Shown in pieces: positions 28,345-38,500 of a DNA stretch of 64,000 nucleotides; position 1 is the first letter of the stretch; each line of letters begins with the position of its first letter. The DNA comes from Tanytarsus gracilentus. Taxonomy: Eukaryota; Arthropoda; Insecta; Diptera; Chironomidae. Below the pieces are notes generated by a model. That model worked only from the letters and a program-made list of their open reading frames with translations. It did no database searches and was not told the DNA's origin. A program made the translations under genes and the position numbers. The stretch covers positions 1,426,001 through 1,490,000 of the forward strand of contig JAXRKN010000032.1 of the NCBI GenBank assembly GCA_038502055.1. Direction: 5' to 3'.

Positions 28345-31300
28345 TTACTTTTTTAATTTTGTACAATTAAGGAACAATTTTTTAAATGATAAATAATCTT
28401 TACAGTTTCCAGATATTTCCTGATTAAAGCACGCATCAATACAAATGTTGTTTGTAAAATTTGATGATAAAGTATATCTTATTCTTTTTAAATTAAAACG
28501 GTCAATAAATTTAATTCTATTGTGTGAAAAATCCATAATTTTTAATTTTGTGTTATTTTCAAAGATACCTTTATCCAAATTTGATATGTGGTTTCTTTGA
28601 AAATAAATTTGCTTAAGCAGAAAATTCGTTCCAAAAAATGAAACAGATATATTACTAATCGTATTGTTAGAAAAATCAACCAATTGAATATATTGCATAT
28701 TAGCAAATAATCCAACAGGCAAAATCTTCAACTTGTTATTCTTCAATTGTATTTCTTCCAAGTTAATCAAGTCTTTAAATGATTTGTTTTCAATGGATTC
28801 AATCAAATTGTCACTTAATATTAAATTATGAACATTAGACAATAGACTGAAGGCTTCAACGTTAACCTTTCTAATTGAACATTTTGCCACACTAATAAAA
28901 CTGAGATGATATCCTCTTAGATATAATTTAGTTGGAAAATAATGGACATTTTGGTTGTTATAAATATTTAATGCATCAACCTTTCTCTGTTTATGAGATC
29001 TTTGATTAGATAAAATCATAAAATCATTAAAATTTATGACAATATCCTTAATAGGGAAGAAAGTGAACAAATTAGTTTTGTTTGAATGTCTAAAATTGCC
29101 ATGAACTGCAAAAGAAAAATTTAGTTTTTTCCAAAAGATTTTTTTTATTACTTACTGCAATGGTAACTTTCGTCACTTCCATCCTTGCAATTTTTTTCTT
29201 CATTACATCTCTGATTTATATCAATTAATTTTTCTCCATCATGGCAACGGAACAAATCTTTTTCATATTTGCACTGGTTTTCATGACAAAGCATCTTTTT
29301 ACTACAATCTTTATCTTCAACACAATGGAAGCAGTTGTTAGAATACCATTTTAGGTTACTTTTGCATAAACATTGAGAACTACCAAACCCTTCGGATTTA
29401 CAGTATGCTTCTGGATGCTCTCCACACGATTTAAAAAAACAAGGATTCAAAGCCAACATTAAAATCATTCCTAAAGCAAAAACAAAAATCATAGAAGTTA
29501 ATATGATAACTAAAATCCACTTCCAGTATAATTTGCATATTCTTGATGGATTTGAATATTCTTCACGGAGTTTTCTTTCACTTTCAATTTCTATTTCAGG
29601 GAGTTTTTGTCTTATTAACGGAACGCACTCTTCATTATAGTATCGACTCAATTCTATAAAGTTTTCTTCAATTTGCTTAACGCTTTCAGGTTGATCAATG
29701 TAGTGTGCGAGTATTTGAGGAATTCTTACGATTAACTCAGCTGGATATTGCTCTTCATCATAGCATTCAAAAACAGTTTCAATTATCTTCTCTGATCCCA
29801 TTAAATCCTTTGTGTTTTCAATTATAACTCTAAAGTTTTCCTTATTAAGAACATGATCTTCACTGTATGGACATGCAAGATTGTCATAAATTTTGAACAT
29901 GACATAGTGACAAAATTCATGAGCAATCACACCGAGAACTTCGTGAGCTCTTGAATCATCAAGTAAATACATTGCGCCAATGTAAATTTTGCCATTCATA
30001 TGAAAAAGACCATTAACGTATGGTTCAGATTTGGGATTTAAAAACTGAACGTGATTTCGTTTAAAGTCAAAATTAACCTGAAAATCTCTTGACGCTGCGA
30101 CAGTCTCTAATAGAAGCTTAACTCTTGGAATTGTATTAAGTCGAAGATACGCTTGGCAGACATGAGTTAGTCTGTTATGCCTTTCGTTGTCATCTGGACC
30201 AACATTTGTGTTGGACATGAGTACGAAAATGTGCTTGTCACCAACGCACTGGAAGTTTTCTTCATTAATTTTGCTCATTTCTATTATCTGCATTTTTGTA
30301 AGGTCTTCAAGAAGATCACTGAAAATTTCATGATGTCCGATTGACAAATTATTTTCAATAAATAATTTATAGATCTCAAATGATTTATTTTTAATTGCTG
30401 AAGCAAGTGCAGAAGTATTTTCTGTATTGAAAAAAAATTTTAGTCCCGGATTTTCATTAATTTTTTGGAGCACAATATGCTTATTTTGTGACACAATTGC
30501 ATCATGCATAATTTTGGATGTTAAAACGAATCGTTTTAGTTCAATTGTAATGGAATCATCATCGTTAGATATTTTGAAGTTGATTGGAAATCTCGAATTG
30601 GCTTTCAATAGAATGAGAAGAATTTCGTAATTTTTTTTTTCGTAAGCAATGTCCGCTACAGTTTTGCCACCAACAACATATTTAACATCACAGACGTACA
30701 AAAGAAGTTTAACAAGTTCTTTCTTAGCGTTTTCCACAGCTAGAAAAAGCAAATCGTATCCTCTGTGATCGGCAAGCATGTATGGCGTCACAATAACCCT
30801 GATACGATCCTTTGGATAGTTGATGGAACTATGAATTACTGTTGATACAAAAGTTAAATTTCTAATAATTAGTGCACATTTTGTCACTCACCACTATGAC
30901 CATTCTGAAGTGATTTGAACAAAAAATCTTTCACAAAAATTCCCACATTCGCATTAGTTAGTAACGAAAAAAATTGATATGAGCCTTTAATTTGCCAGTA
31001 TGTGAAGCATGAGTCGTCCAAAAGTGAATCAAAAATGATTAAAAATGACTTTTTTAAATTTTTGAAATGATTCGCAAGTTTACAAAGTTGTATTTCAGTG
31101 AGATCGTTAATTTCACCATTGATGAAGAAATGAAAGCAAAATGTCGTTGAGAGTTCTTTTAGATGCATTTCATCAAAACTTGAAATGGTCTGAAGAACAA
31201 TGTCCATTGATGGGCACTTAAAAACTTTGAGGGACTCACAGTCTTTAAGAACGTCTTGAGTTAAAGATGAAAAGAAAATTTCCAAATTTTTGTTCTTAAT

Positions 31301-31461
31301 TTCATCACTTGAAGACTCAAAATTGATTAAGTTTTCTCTTTCGTCCTGAGAAATTTCAATGCTACCATATGAAGTAGTTCTTTGATCTTTTAGATTTAAG
31401 AAAATTTAGACTAACTAAATGAACTGACGTCACTCTTATACTCACTTGAAACTTGCATCAT
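28345..31461 (-). CDS. tandem receptor-protease paralogue B (ankyrin / HEFCH peptidase / TM / EGF-LDLa / LRR), four exons, 984 aa
   Basis: Exons: 31461-31446 (16 nt, MMQVS then a split codon), 31386-30892, 30838-29156 and 29105-28345. Every junction is GT-AG and phase-consistent with paralogue C. HEFCH is at 477-481 and the conserved AELIVRIPQ glutamate at 538. The membrane span is about 611-634, after KLYWKW. LDLa runs from Cys702 to Cys731 (CKDGSDESYHC) but is less canonical, with CNEEKNC in place of CDGKFDC. The LRR part (LSDNLIESIENKSF, LKNNKLKILPVGLF) is clearly diverged from the A and C copies, while its peptidase part is nearly the same as C's (VLGVIAHEFCHYVMFK). This suggests a changed ectodomain on a conserved cytosolic module. 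N-glycosylation sequons lie in the LRR part (NISV, NNTK, NFTN). Function unknown. Confidence 0.85.
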
Positions 31462-31519
31462 AATTAATTTTTTTAAGGTGCTTGAAATTTTAACTTTCCT
31501 TGCTTCAATTCAAACTGAG

Positions 31520-31555
31520 ACTGATTGAAAAATTTATTTAAAATTTTCTTTTATA
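31520..31555 (-). promoter_or_regulatory. TATA box plus initiator of paralogue B
   Basis: Minus-strand TATAAAAG (31555-31548) and initiator TCAGT (31524-31520) have the same 33-nt spacing as in paralogue C, giving a predicted start at 31522 and a 5'UTR of about 60 nt. Confidence 0.7.
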
Positions 31556-31630
31556 AAAATTTTTAAATGTCAAAAATTCCTTTGTCTGAAATTTTCATGA
31601 ATTACAAATCATGAATGAAGCATCCACCAC

Positions 31631-31637
31631 AGATAAG
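31631..31637 (+). promoter_or_regulatory. GATA-factor site upstream of paralogue B
   Basis: AGATAAG at the same relative place as in paralogue C (about 110 bp upstream of the predicted start), retained in the duplicated block. Confidence 0.45.
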
Positions 31638-31753
31638 ATCCAAAAATATATTAGATTATTTTGATGAATAATTTTTATTTTAAAAAATCTATTTTATAAA
31701 GCGCAAATTTTTTAGTGTTTAAAATTAACTCATAATTTATATTCAACATTACA

Positions 31754-31759
31754 TTTATT
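31754..31759 (-). terminator. polyadenylation signal AATAAA of paralogue A
   Basis: TTTATT on the plus strand, about 16 nt beyond the stop codon of the gene ending at 31775. Confidence 0.4.
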
Positions 31760-31774
31760 CAAAAACAATTTTAT

Positions 31775-34700
31775 TTAATTTATACCTTTAGAACATTTTT
31801 TTAAAGCATTAATCATAAGCGTTTTCCCTTCCCATCCTAGTGGAAGGCACCCATCAATAATCTTTCCATTAAGTAGAATATGACCATAGCACTTGTTGAT
31901 GCATGACCTCGTATCCAAAAAATTTATATAACTTATTTTTTTACCGTTAGGAAGTTCGACTGCACTTTTGTGAATGAATTTAACAGGGTTATTGGAAAGC
32001 GACACGTATTGAATGAAAATATTATTTGTAAAATTGCACAATAAATGTGTGATGTTGTTATTATCCAAATAAAGACCTTCGAGTCGTTTTAAATTAATAA
32101 CAGCATCGTTTTCCAGAGTTGTGATTAAATTGTGCTTCATATTTATCACCGTCATTGCTTCAGTATAATAAAAAGCATTTGAAGGAATTTGGACTAATTT
32201 ATTATTATTTAGTTTAAGAACCTGCAAGGATGTAAGGTTGTCAAAAGAGTTTTCTTCAATAAACTCGATTCGATTTTCTTGAAGGTACAAAAATTTCAAA
32301 TGCGAGAGATTCTTAAAATTTAAAACCATAATACTTTTTAAGGAACAAGAAAGGATTTGCACACTGAAAAGTTTTGGAAATTTTTTGTATATGTGTATAG
32401 GAAGATAAAAAATGGTTTTTTGGTTTTTTGCATACAAACTATCAACTTCTTCATCAAACGTTGAGTTAATCATAAAATCTTTTGCTTTGATACTCTTTGT
32501 AAAAATGAAAGTGAAGTTATTTTTGAACCATCCATAAGCACAATGATATGTTTCATCACTTCTGTCAGCACAATCAAACTTTCCGTCGCATCTTTCAAAA
32601 ACATTAATATTTTGAATTTTGTTCTGACAGTTAAATATTTCATTATTTTCAATGCACTCGTGTTTGAAGCATGTGTGATTAGTATGACAGTCTCCATCAT
32701 TTCTGCATTTATAGCAGAACCCATCTTCCCATATTTCATCATGATGACAATCGCAAACTGGGTTACAAAATCCATTAACCTTGCAGAACGAATCAGGATC
32801 AGTGCCGCATGACTTGAGTAAACATGGATAAAAAAGAAACATGAGCAAGACTGACATCACAATTATCATCAAAATCAAAGCCAAAATCCTTTTCCAGTAA
32901 AGTTTAACTACAGGCATCGCATATTCTTTGCGTATTCTGGTTTCGCTTTCTTTTTCTATTCCTGGAAGTTTTTGTCTTATTACTGGATCACACTCTTCAT
33001 TATAGTATCGACTTAATTCTATAAAGTTTTCTTCAAGTTCTTTTACTTCCTCAGGTTGATCAATATAGTGTGCGAGTATTTGAGGAATTCTTACGATTAA
33101 CTCAGCCGGATGTTCTTCATCTTTATAATAATCAAAAACGGAATCAATTATTTTTTCTGATCCCTTAAGTTTCTTACATTGATCCAAAATTAATGAAAAT
33201 TTCTCTTCATTCACAACATCGTTCCATTTATACGGATTTGCATAGTTATCAAAAACTTTGAACATGACATAGTGACAAAATTCATGAGCAATCACACCGA
33301 GAACTTTATTAACTTTAGATTCATCAAGTAAATCCTTTGCACCAATAAAAATCTTTCCGTTTAGATATAAAAAACCATTGTTATTAGATTTAGCTTTTGG
33401 ATTTAAAAATTGCACGTTTTCTCGATTAAAATCGAACGTCAGTTGAAATTTTCTTGTTGCGGCGACTGTCTCGAGAATAAGTTTCACTCTAGGAATCGTA
33501 TTAAGCTTCAAAAACGCTTGACAAACCAGCGTTAATCTAGTTTGTCTTTCTTTATCATCTGGACCAACATTTGTGTTTGCCATAAGAATAAAAATGTGCT
33601 TGTCAGCGATACACTTAAATTCTCCTTCAACAACTTCACTCAGTTTACTTCTCTCGTCTTTTGTAAGTTCTTGAAAAATATCTTCGAGAAATTCATGAGG
33701 ACCAATCGATAAGTTTTTGGCAAGCATCAATCGATAAATCTCAAAAGATTTTGTTTTTATTGCAATGGCAAGTGCAGACTCGTTTGACGTATTAAAAAAG
33801 AATTTTAACCCTGTTTGATTGTCTTCAATTACATGAAGAACGTCTGAAATTTTTCGTGACAAAATTGCATCGTGCATGATCTTTGAAGTCAACAAAAACC
33901 GTCGTAATCCCCTTGGAAGTGAAGTATCATCACTTGATAATTTAAAATTCACAGGAAATCTTGAGTTTGCTTTCAGAAGAATGAGAAGAATTTCGTGGTA
34001 TTTCTTTTCGTAAGCAATATCCGCTGCAGTTTTGCCACCAACAACATGGTTAATATCGCAGACATTGGAAAGATATTGCACTAATTGTAATTTTGCACTT
34101 TCAACTGCAAGAAACAGTAGATCGTAGTCGCGATTGTCGACGAGCATGGAAAGAAGGACTGGAACTTGTAACTGAATTTTACGATGGTTGGTCGAATGAT
34201 GAATCACTATTTGAGAAAAAAGTACTTAAATTTTAAATATATTTAGATTTATTTTAAAAATACCGTTTTTTCCGTCTTTTAGCAGTTTGATTAGAATTGT
34301 TTTTACAAAATTGCAAAGACCTATTGAATTTTCCGGAATATGAAGGGTAAAAATTTGCAATGGATCCTCTTTTAGACGCCAGTAAAAAATACCAGAATTA
34401 TCTGATATCGATTCAAATAAAACAGCAAAAGGTTTCTGAATTTTCTTGAGAAAAATCGCCAACTTGAGAAAATCGTTTTCATTAAGATTCTCAAGTTTAC
34501 CAATAACCTTGAAATAAAGGCAAATTGTTGATGCAAGATGCGTTGAAATCTTTCTTGAGAATGTTGACAAGTTATCAATAACTGAAAGCATCGTTGGACA
34601 TTTTTCAATCATTAAAAACTGTGGATTGTTAGCCAATTGAATCTCGCTCTCAATGTGCTGAAAATTGATTGCAATTTTTGATCGAGTTTCTTCCGAGTTT

Positions 34701-34847
34701 TCTTTATATGAATTTTCAATAAGTAAAGCCTCATCATCGTCATTAAATTGAGAATTTTCTGTGTCAGAAGAAATATTTTAATTAATATTAAAAATCTCAA
34801 TTTAATTCAAAATTATTACCAAAACTTTCTATTTCATTTTCAACCAT
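31775..34847 (-). CDS. tandem receptor-protease paralogue A (ankyrin / HEFCH peptidase / TM / EGF-LDLa / LRR), three exons, 984 aa
   Basis: Exons: 34847-34820 (28 nt, MVENEIESF then a split codon), 34758-34264 and 34206-31775. The LDLa and LRR parts, which lie on separate exons in B and C, are continuous here, so this copy lacks one intron. Parts: acidic, Asn-rich start and unrecognised domain (to about 174); ankyrin-like repeats about 200-260 and 315-350 (GGKTAADIAYEKK); conserved NTNVGPDD near 385-392; HEFCH at 482-486; AELIVRIPQ glutamate 543; basic KLYWKR, then membrane span 615-634; six-to-eight-cysteine EGF-like part 641-693; LDLa 701-730 (CDGKFDCADRSDE, with Arg replacing the usual Gly); LRRs about 774-925 (LYLQENRIEFIEENSF, LKLNNNKLVQIPSNAF); terminal cysteines. 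Ectodomain closest to C. The donor after exon 2 (GTATTT) is weak, but phase and homology support it. Confidence 0.85.
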
Positions 34848-35263
34848 AATTGAATCACTTTTAATTTCAATACGTATTCAACGACACTTGAATTTAAACT
34901 AAACGAAATAATGCTTAGCACTTTAAGCTTTATCAGCTTCTACAAAGGATGCATCATATCCGAAATTTTTATTTTTAAAACCAGATGCTTCTCTGAGTAA
35001 TAAACATACTGATAAGTTTTTGTATTAAAAAAATTTCTCGTATTTAATTTTAGTCTGAAAAATAAAAAGTTTCTCACAGATTTATCAAAAAAAAGTAAAT
35101 ATCCTCTTATACAGACATTAAAGATAAATGATCACTAATGATACAGATTTATATTCTTTCCCAAAATGCAATATTTATTTATTTACGTAGTTTCAAAAAA
35201 TGTTTCGATGTTGCTCAATAATTTCTCTTTTTTGATGTTTCACACATTTTTTTGGCCTCTTCA
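34848..35263. other. spacer between paralogue A and the small Cys-rich gene
   Basis: Upstream region of paralogue A. The strong TATA/initiator pair of B and C is not conserved; a weaker TAGTTTAAATTCAAG resembles the CAGTTTGAATTGAAG just past their initiator, with GATAAAG upstream. GATA-type motifs occur near 34932 and 35010. AATAAA (minus) for the 35264 gene is at 35174-35179. Confidence 0.45.
35174..35179 (-). terminator. polyadenylation signal AATAAA of the 35264 gene
   Basis: TTTATT on the plus strand, repeated at 35178-35183, about 85 nt beyond the stop codon. Confidence 0.45.
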
Positions 35264-35527
35264 TTATTGATTATTTTGACTGCATGAATTTTGCCTGCAT
35301 GGCTTCGAATTGAGTAGAACACTTTGGCAGTTAAGTTGCTTACATTCTATGCACGGAATTCCCGGTTTGAAAAAGAGTTTGAAATTTGGTTTTGGATGCC
35401 ATTTTCCTCGATATTCCACTTGACTTGAGTTGAAACAGTATTTTGATCGAGTGCTGCATTTTAGACAGTTACAACACTGGCAAACAGGCCCAAATGGATT
35501 ATCTTCCTTGTTCTCAAAGCAGCTCAT
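35264..35527 (-). CDS. small cysteine-rich protein, single exon, 87 aa
   Basis: Intact frame starting MSCFENKEDNPFGPVC with A-rich start context and a polyadenylation signal close behind. It has 14 cysteines: CQCCNCLKC near the N-terminus, then spaced CxxC-type pairs (CIECKQLNC) and a C-terminal CRQNSC. No signal peptide or membrane span, so probably intracellular. The cysteine density and the CxxC pairs suggest metal binding or a disulphide-rich structural protein. It shares composition but no alignable sequence with the Cys-rich protein at 9399. I do not recognise a family. The evidence is the regular cysteine pattern plus signals; no homologue was checked. Confidence 0.6.
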   Translation of the reverse strand: MSCFENKEDNPFGPVCQCCNCLKCSTRSKYCFNSSQVEYRGKWHPKPNFKLFFKPGIPCIECKQLNCQSVLLNSKPCRQNSCSQNNQ

Positions 35528-38500
35528 CTTTTTTTTTCACTTTAAATTTTGACGAAAAATTTTGTTTTACTGTAAAAAAAATTCAAAGTAAACTGCGATC
35601 GAAAAATATCATAAATCTTCATGTAAGTAAGTGACAAATTATTCCACTACGCTTATCGAGATGACAATTTTCATATCACCAGTGAAAATATCGATAACGT
35701 GATGAGCTGCTGGTAGCCAGCAAAACCTTAATAGCGATTATCGGATGCAAGAAGCGAAATTTATTATTGAAAAAAGGCATTTTTTGTCGTCGGTTATCAG
35801 ATCGAGTTTCATTGTGCGCCTAGAGGCACAGTGGCAAAGTAATTTCATTCTGTTTCGCGAGGATCGAGGAAACATTTTAAAGAGTCCACTGACCGAAGAC
35901 AATTCAAAATCAATTTGCTGCACAAAAGCCTTATCAAACGTTCCAGATCCGCGAGGAGAATTTTTTCCACAGAATTGCATTACAAATTCACAATTGTGCA
36001 CATTAAAGATAATTTTTTTTGTGTCCAAGTTGCCTCGTGACTTCCTCGAAAAAAAATAACAGGTCTGTGGTGTTGTGTTTATTCAAATAACGAAAATGCA
36101 CTTTATCAAGTCACAAATTATCGGCAATGAAATGCATTTATTCAAATTTCGATGACATTAAATTAGCAGTGGAAACTGAATGGGCATCGATTCATTATCG
36201 AGCATAAATATTATGAGTTGTAATATCACTTTCTGCATATTGTTACCCCCAAATTATTCATTATTGTACCGCGATGCAATAATTTCTCTCATCTCCCAGA
36301 GGCAACCACTGCAATGATAACAAATTATTGCCTCTTTTATTTCTCTTTCGATTTTCTCTTTAGTGATTTGTTGAAATTTATTGATTGCATACAGGTTGGG
36401 GAATTCACAATGTTTTGTTTAAAATCACCGGAACCGTAAGGATGTTTCTTTTAATGAATATTTGTGATTGTTAATAAACTATAATTTCATTACTTTACAA
36501 ATTATGAAACCAGAAATTATTATCATTACAAGATAAATTTGGTAGCGCTATAAAAAACTTTAATGGACATAATTAAAAAGACAAAAAAAAGTTCGAATAA
36601 TAAAATGCACAACATGATGCACGATATTAACTGAGGAAAGTAGATTGACATTAATTAATTTTTTTGTCCTGTTGAGATTTATGAAAAACACTTTTAACAT
36701 GATGACATTTTTAATGGCATAATTTTTGTGTGTGTGTGCAATGTAATTATGCAAATTAATTAGTTGCCAAAAAAATCCACTTTCAGTTTTGAAATTAAAA
36801 GCATTTTCTTGTTTAACTCGCATCTGAGACGTTAAGTTTGCATGTTATGTTCATTCCTTTTGTTGCTTCTATTTTTTTGCGCAATTTATTACTCGCTGCT
36901 GTTGCTACTGCTGCTTTTGATTGATTATGCGCTCAATGAGAGCGAGATCATAGAGTTTTCGTAAAAGTTGAATCTATCTAATCTCAATTCAATTTATCAT
37001 TTATTTAAATTCGGCTGTGTGTGAATTTTTAACAAATTTAACGTTCAGAATTGTATTGCGTAATTTCACTTTCATCTTACACATCAGCATCAGGCTGGAT
37101 GTCAGATTGCAAGTCGTCTTACGTGAGAAGGCCTCAAAGTGCTCGCTTATGTATGTGATTATAAATTAAATGAAGCAGTGAAGCAGCGCATTAAGTAGAG
37201 CAGTCTGTGTATTTATATATTTTGCAACAAAAGCTCAGTGCGTGTATCCAACTCTCGCATCCCAATATGCCGCGACTTTAATCTTGCACTTTTTTAGGCT
37301 GAACTTGTTATTAATAAAAATCGGCCAGTAAATACGAAAAATAAATACATTGTATACCGCCACATAATTAATGGGCGCTTTAAAGATAAGGCGAGGAGGT
37401 TAAGTAAGTCCTTTAATAAAGTGTTTTGTTTACTGGGAGAAGAGAGTGCTCGATATTTTTTCTTTCCCTCCAGTCAATGTGATTTCACTTTAATTGTTCA
37501 CTTGTCAATGATAAATAATGCAAAAAGAGTTGAGAGAGAGAAGAGCGAAAGAATTATTATATAAAAATGCAATTAAAGAGATCGTCGTACTTTTCGCTCC
37601 CCATTAAAAATTCTTCATTGCCGGCCACAAATCAAAAAAAAAACAGCGAAATCAGCGATAAGAAAATGAAATTTTTGGTTGAATGAAATTGAGCAGTGAA
37701 AATTTCTTAAATAATTTTAAAAATTCTAAATTAGTTTGAATTTTCCATCCCTTGCGTCGTAACTAAAGAAGGCAGAGAAGAGAGCTCATAAAAATTCAGT
37801 TAAACCACCTCAAATCGTTTTCCTTAACAGAATTTAATGGCAAAATGAAGATTTTCAAATTTGATTACGAGCTTTTTAAATTTTTAATTAACGACCATCC
37901 TTTTTTATGCAGCTCGCAGAACATACAGTGAAGTGGAGATAAGAATCATTGCTCAACGCAGCAGTTCGCTTGTCCTCGGCTCTTGTTTTCACTTTTTCAC
38001 GCGAAATTTTATTTTATTATGAACATCCAATTGAGTGAGAGATTATCGCTCGTGCCAAATCTTTAATCCAAGCACACACAGTTGTGTTTTCATGTCCTTG
38101 TCGCATGTTTTGTTGCAAGAGAATTCAGCATAAGTAACTGTTTCCTCATTTGTACCTTTCCTTCGCTTCCTGTTAATTGAGTTGTGAATTTAAGGCCTAA
38201 AAATTTATTTCGTTAACAATTTTATTACGCAAAAAAAGAAGAATTTTTAATTACTTCATCGTGAGTGTTTTTTGTTATCAGCGATCACAAAGAGAAAGAA
38301 CATGCTATGTCCATGTTAATATGTTTTAAAGTGTACACGCTAAAAATAATGTAATTGAAACCTTAATTTATGAATTTGAGCTTCTAAAAGTCGTTAAATT
38401 TTTTTAATTATTAACTGGATAAAATTACTTCTTTTTGCAACAATTTAGTTTGTGTGGGTCTCGCTCTTCATGCAAAAGTTTTTTAATCACAGCGCGAGCA

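Larger units (their letters stand above)
31462..31774. other. spacer upstream of paralogue B with the duplicated promoter block
   Basis: It contains the second copy of the conserved block (31506-31675) and the 3' end of paralogue A, whose AATAAA signals lie at 31754-31759 and across the stop. No coding sequence. Confidence 0.6.

Noticed and set aside
32470..32775. 101-codon frame over the EGF-LDLa part of paralogue A
   Set aside because: Alternate frame of the real coding exon.
34372..34800. Frames of 62-78 codons in other phases over exon 2 of paralogue A
   Set aside because: They are shadows of the real exon 34264-34758, which alone keeps phase with its neighbours and matches the paralogues.
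35738..36059. Overlapping frames of about 100 codons on both strands
   Set aside because: Both strands being open at once suggests chance; neither product resembles a known protein. A small chance remains that one is a real exon.
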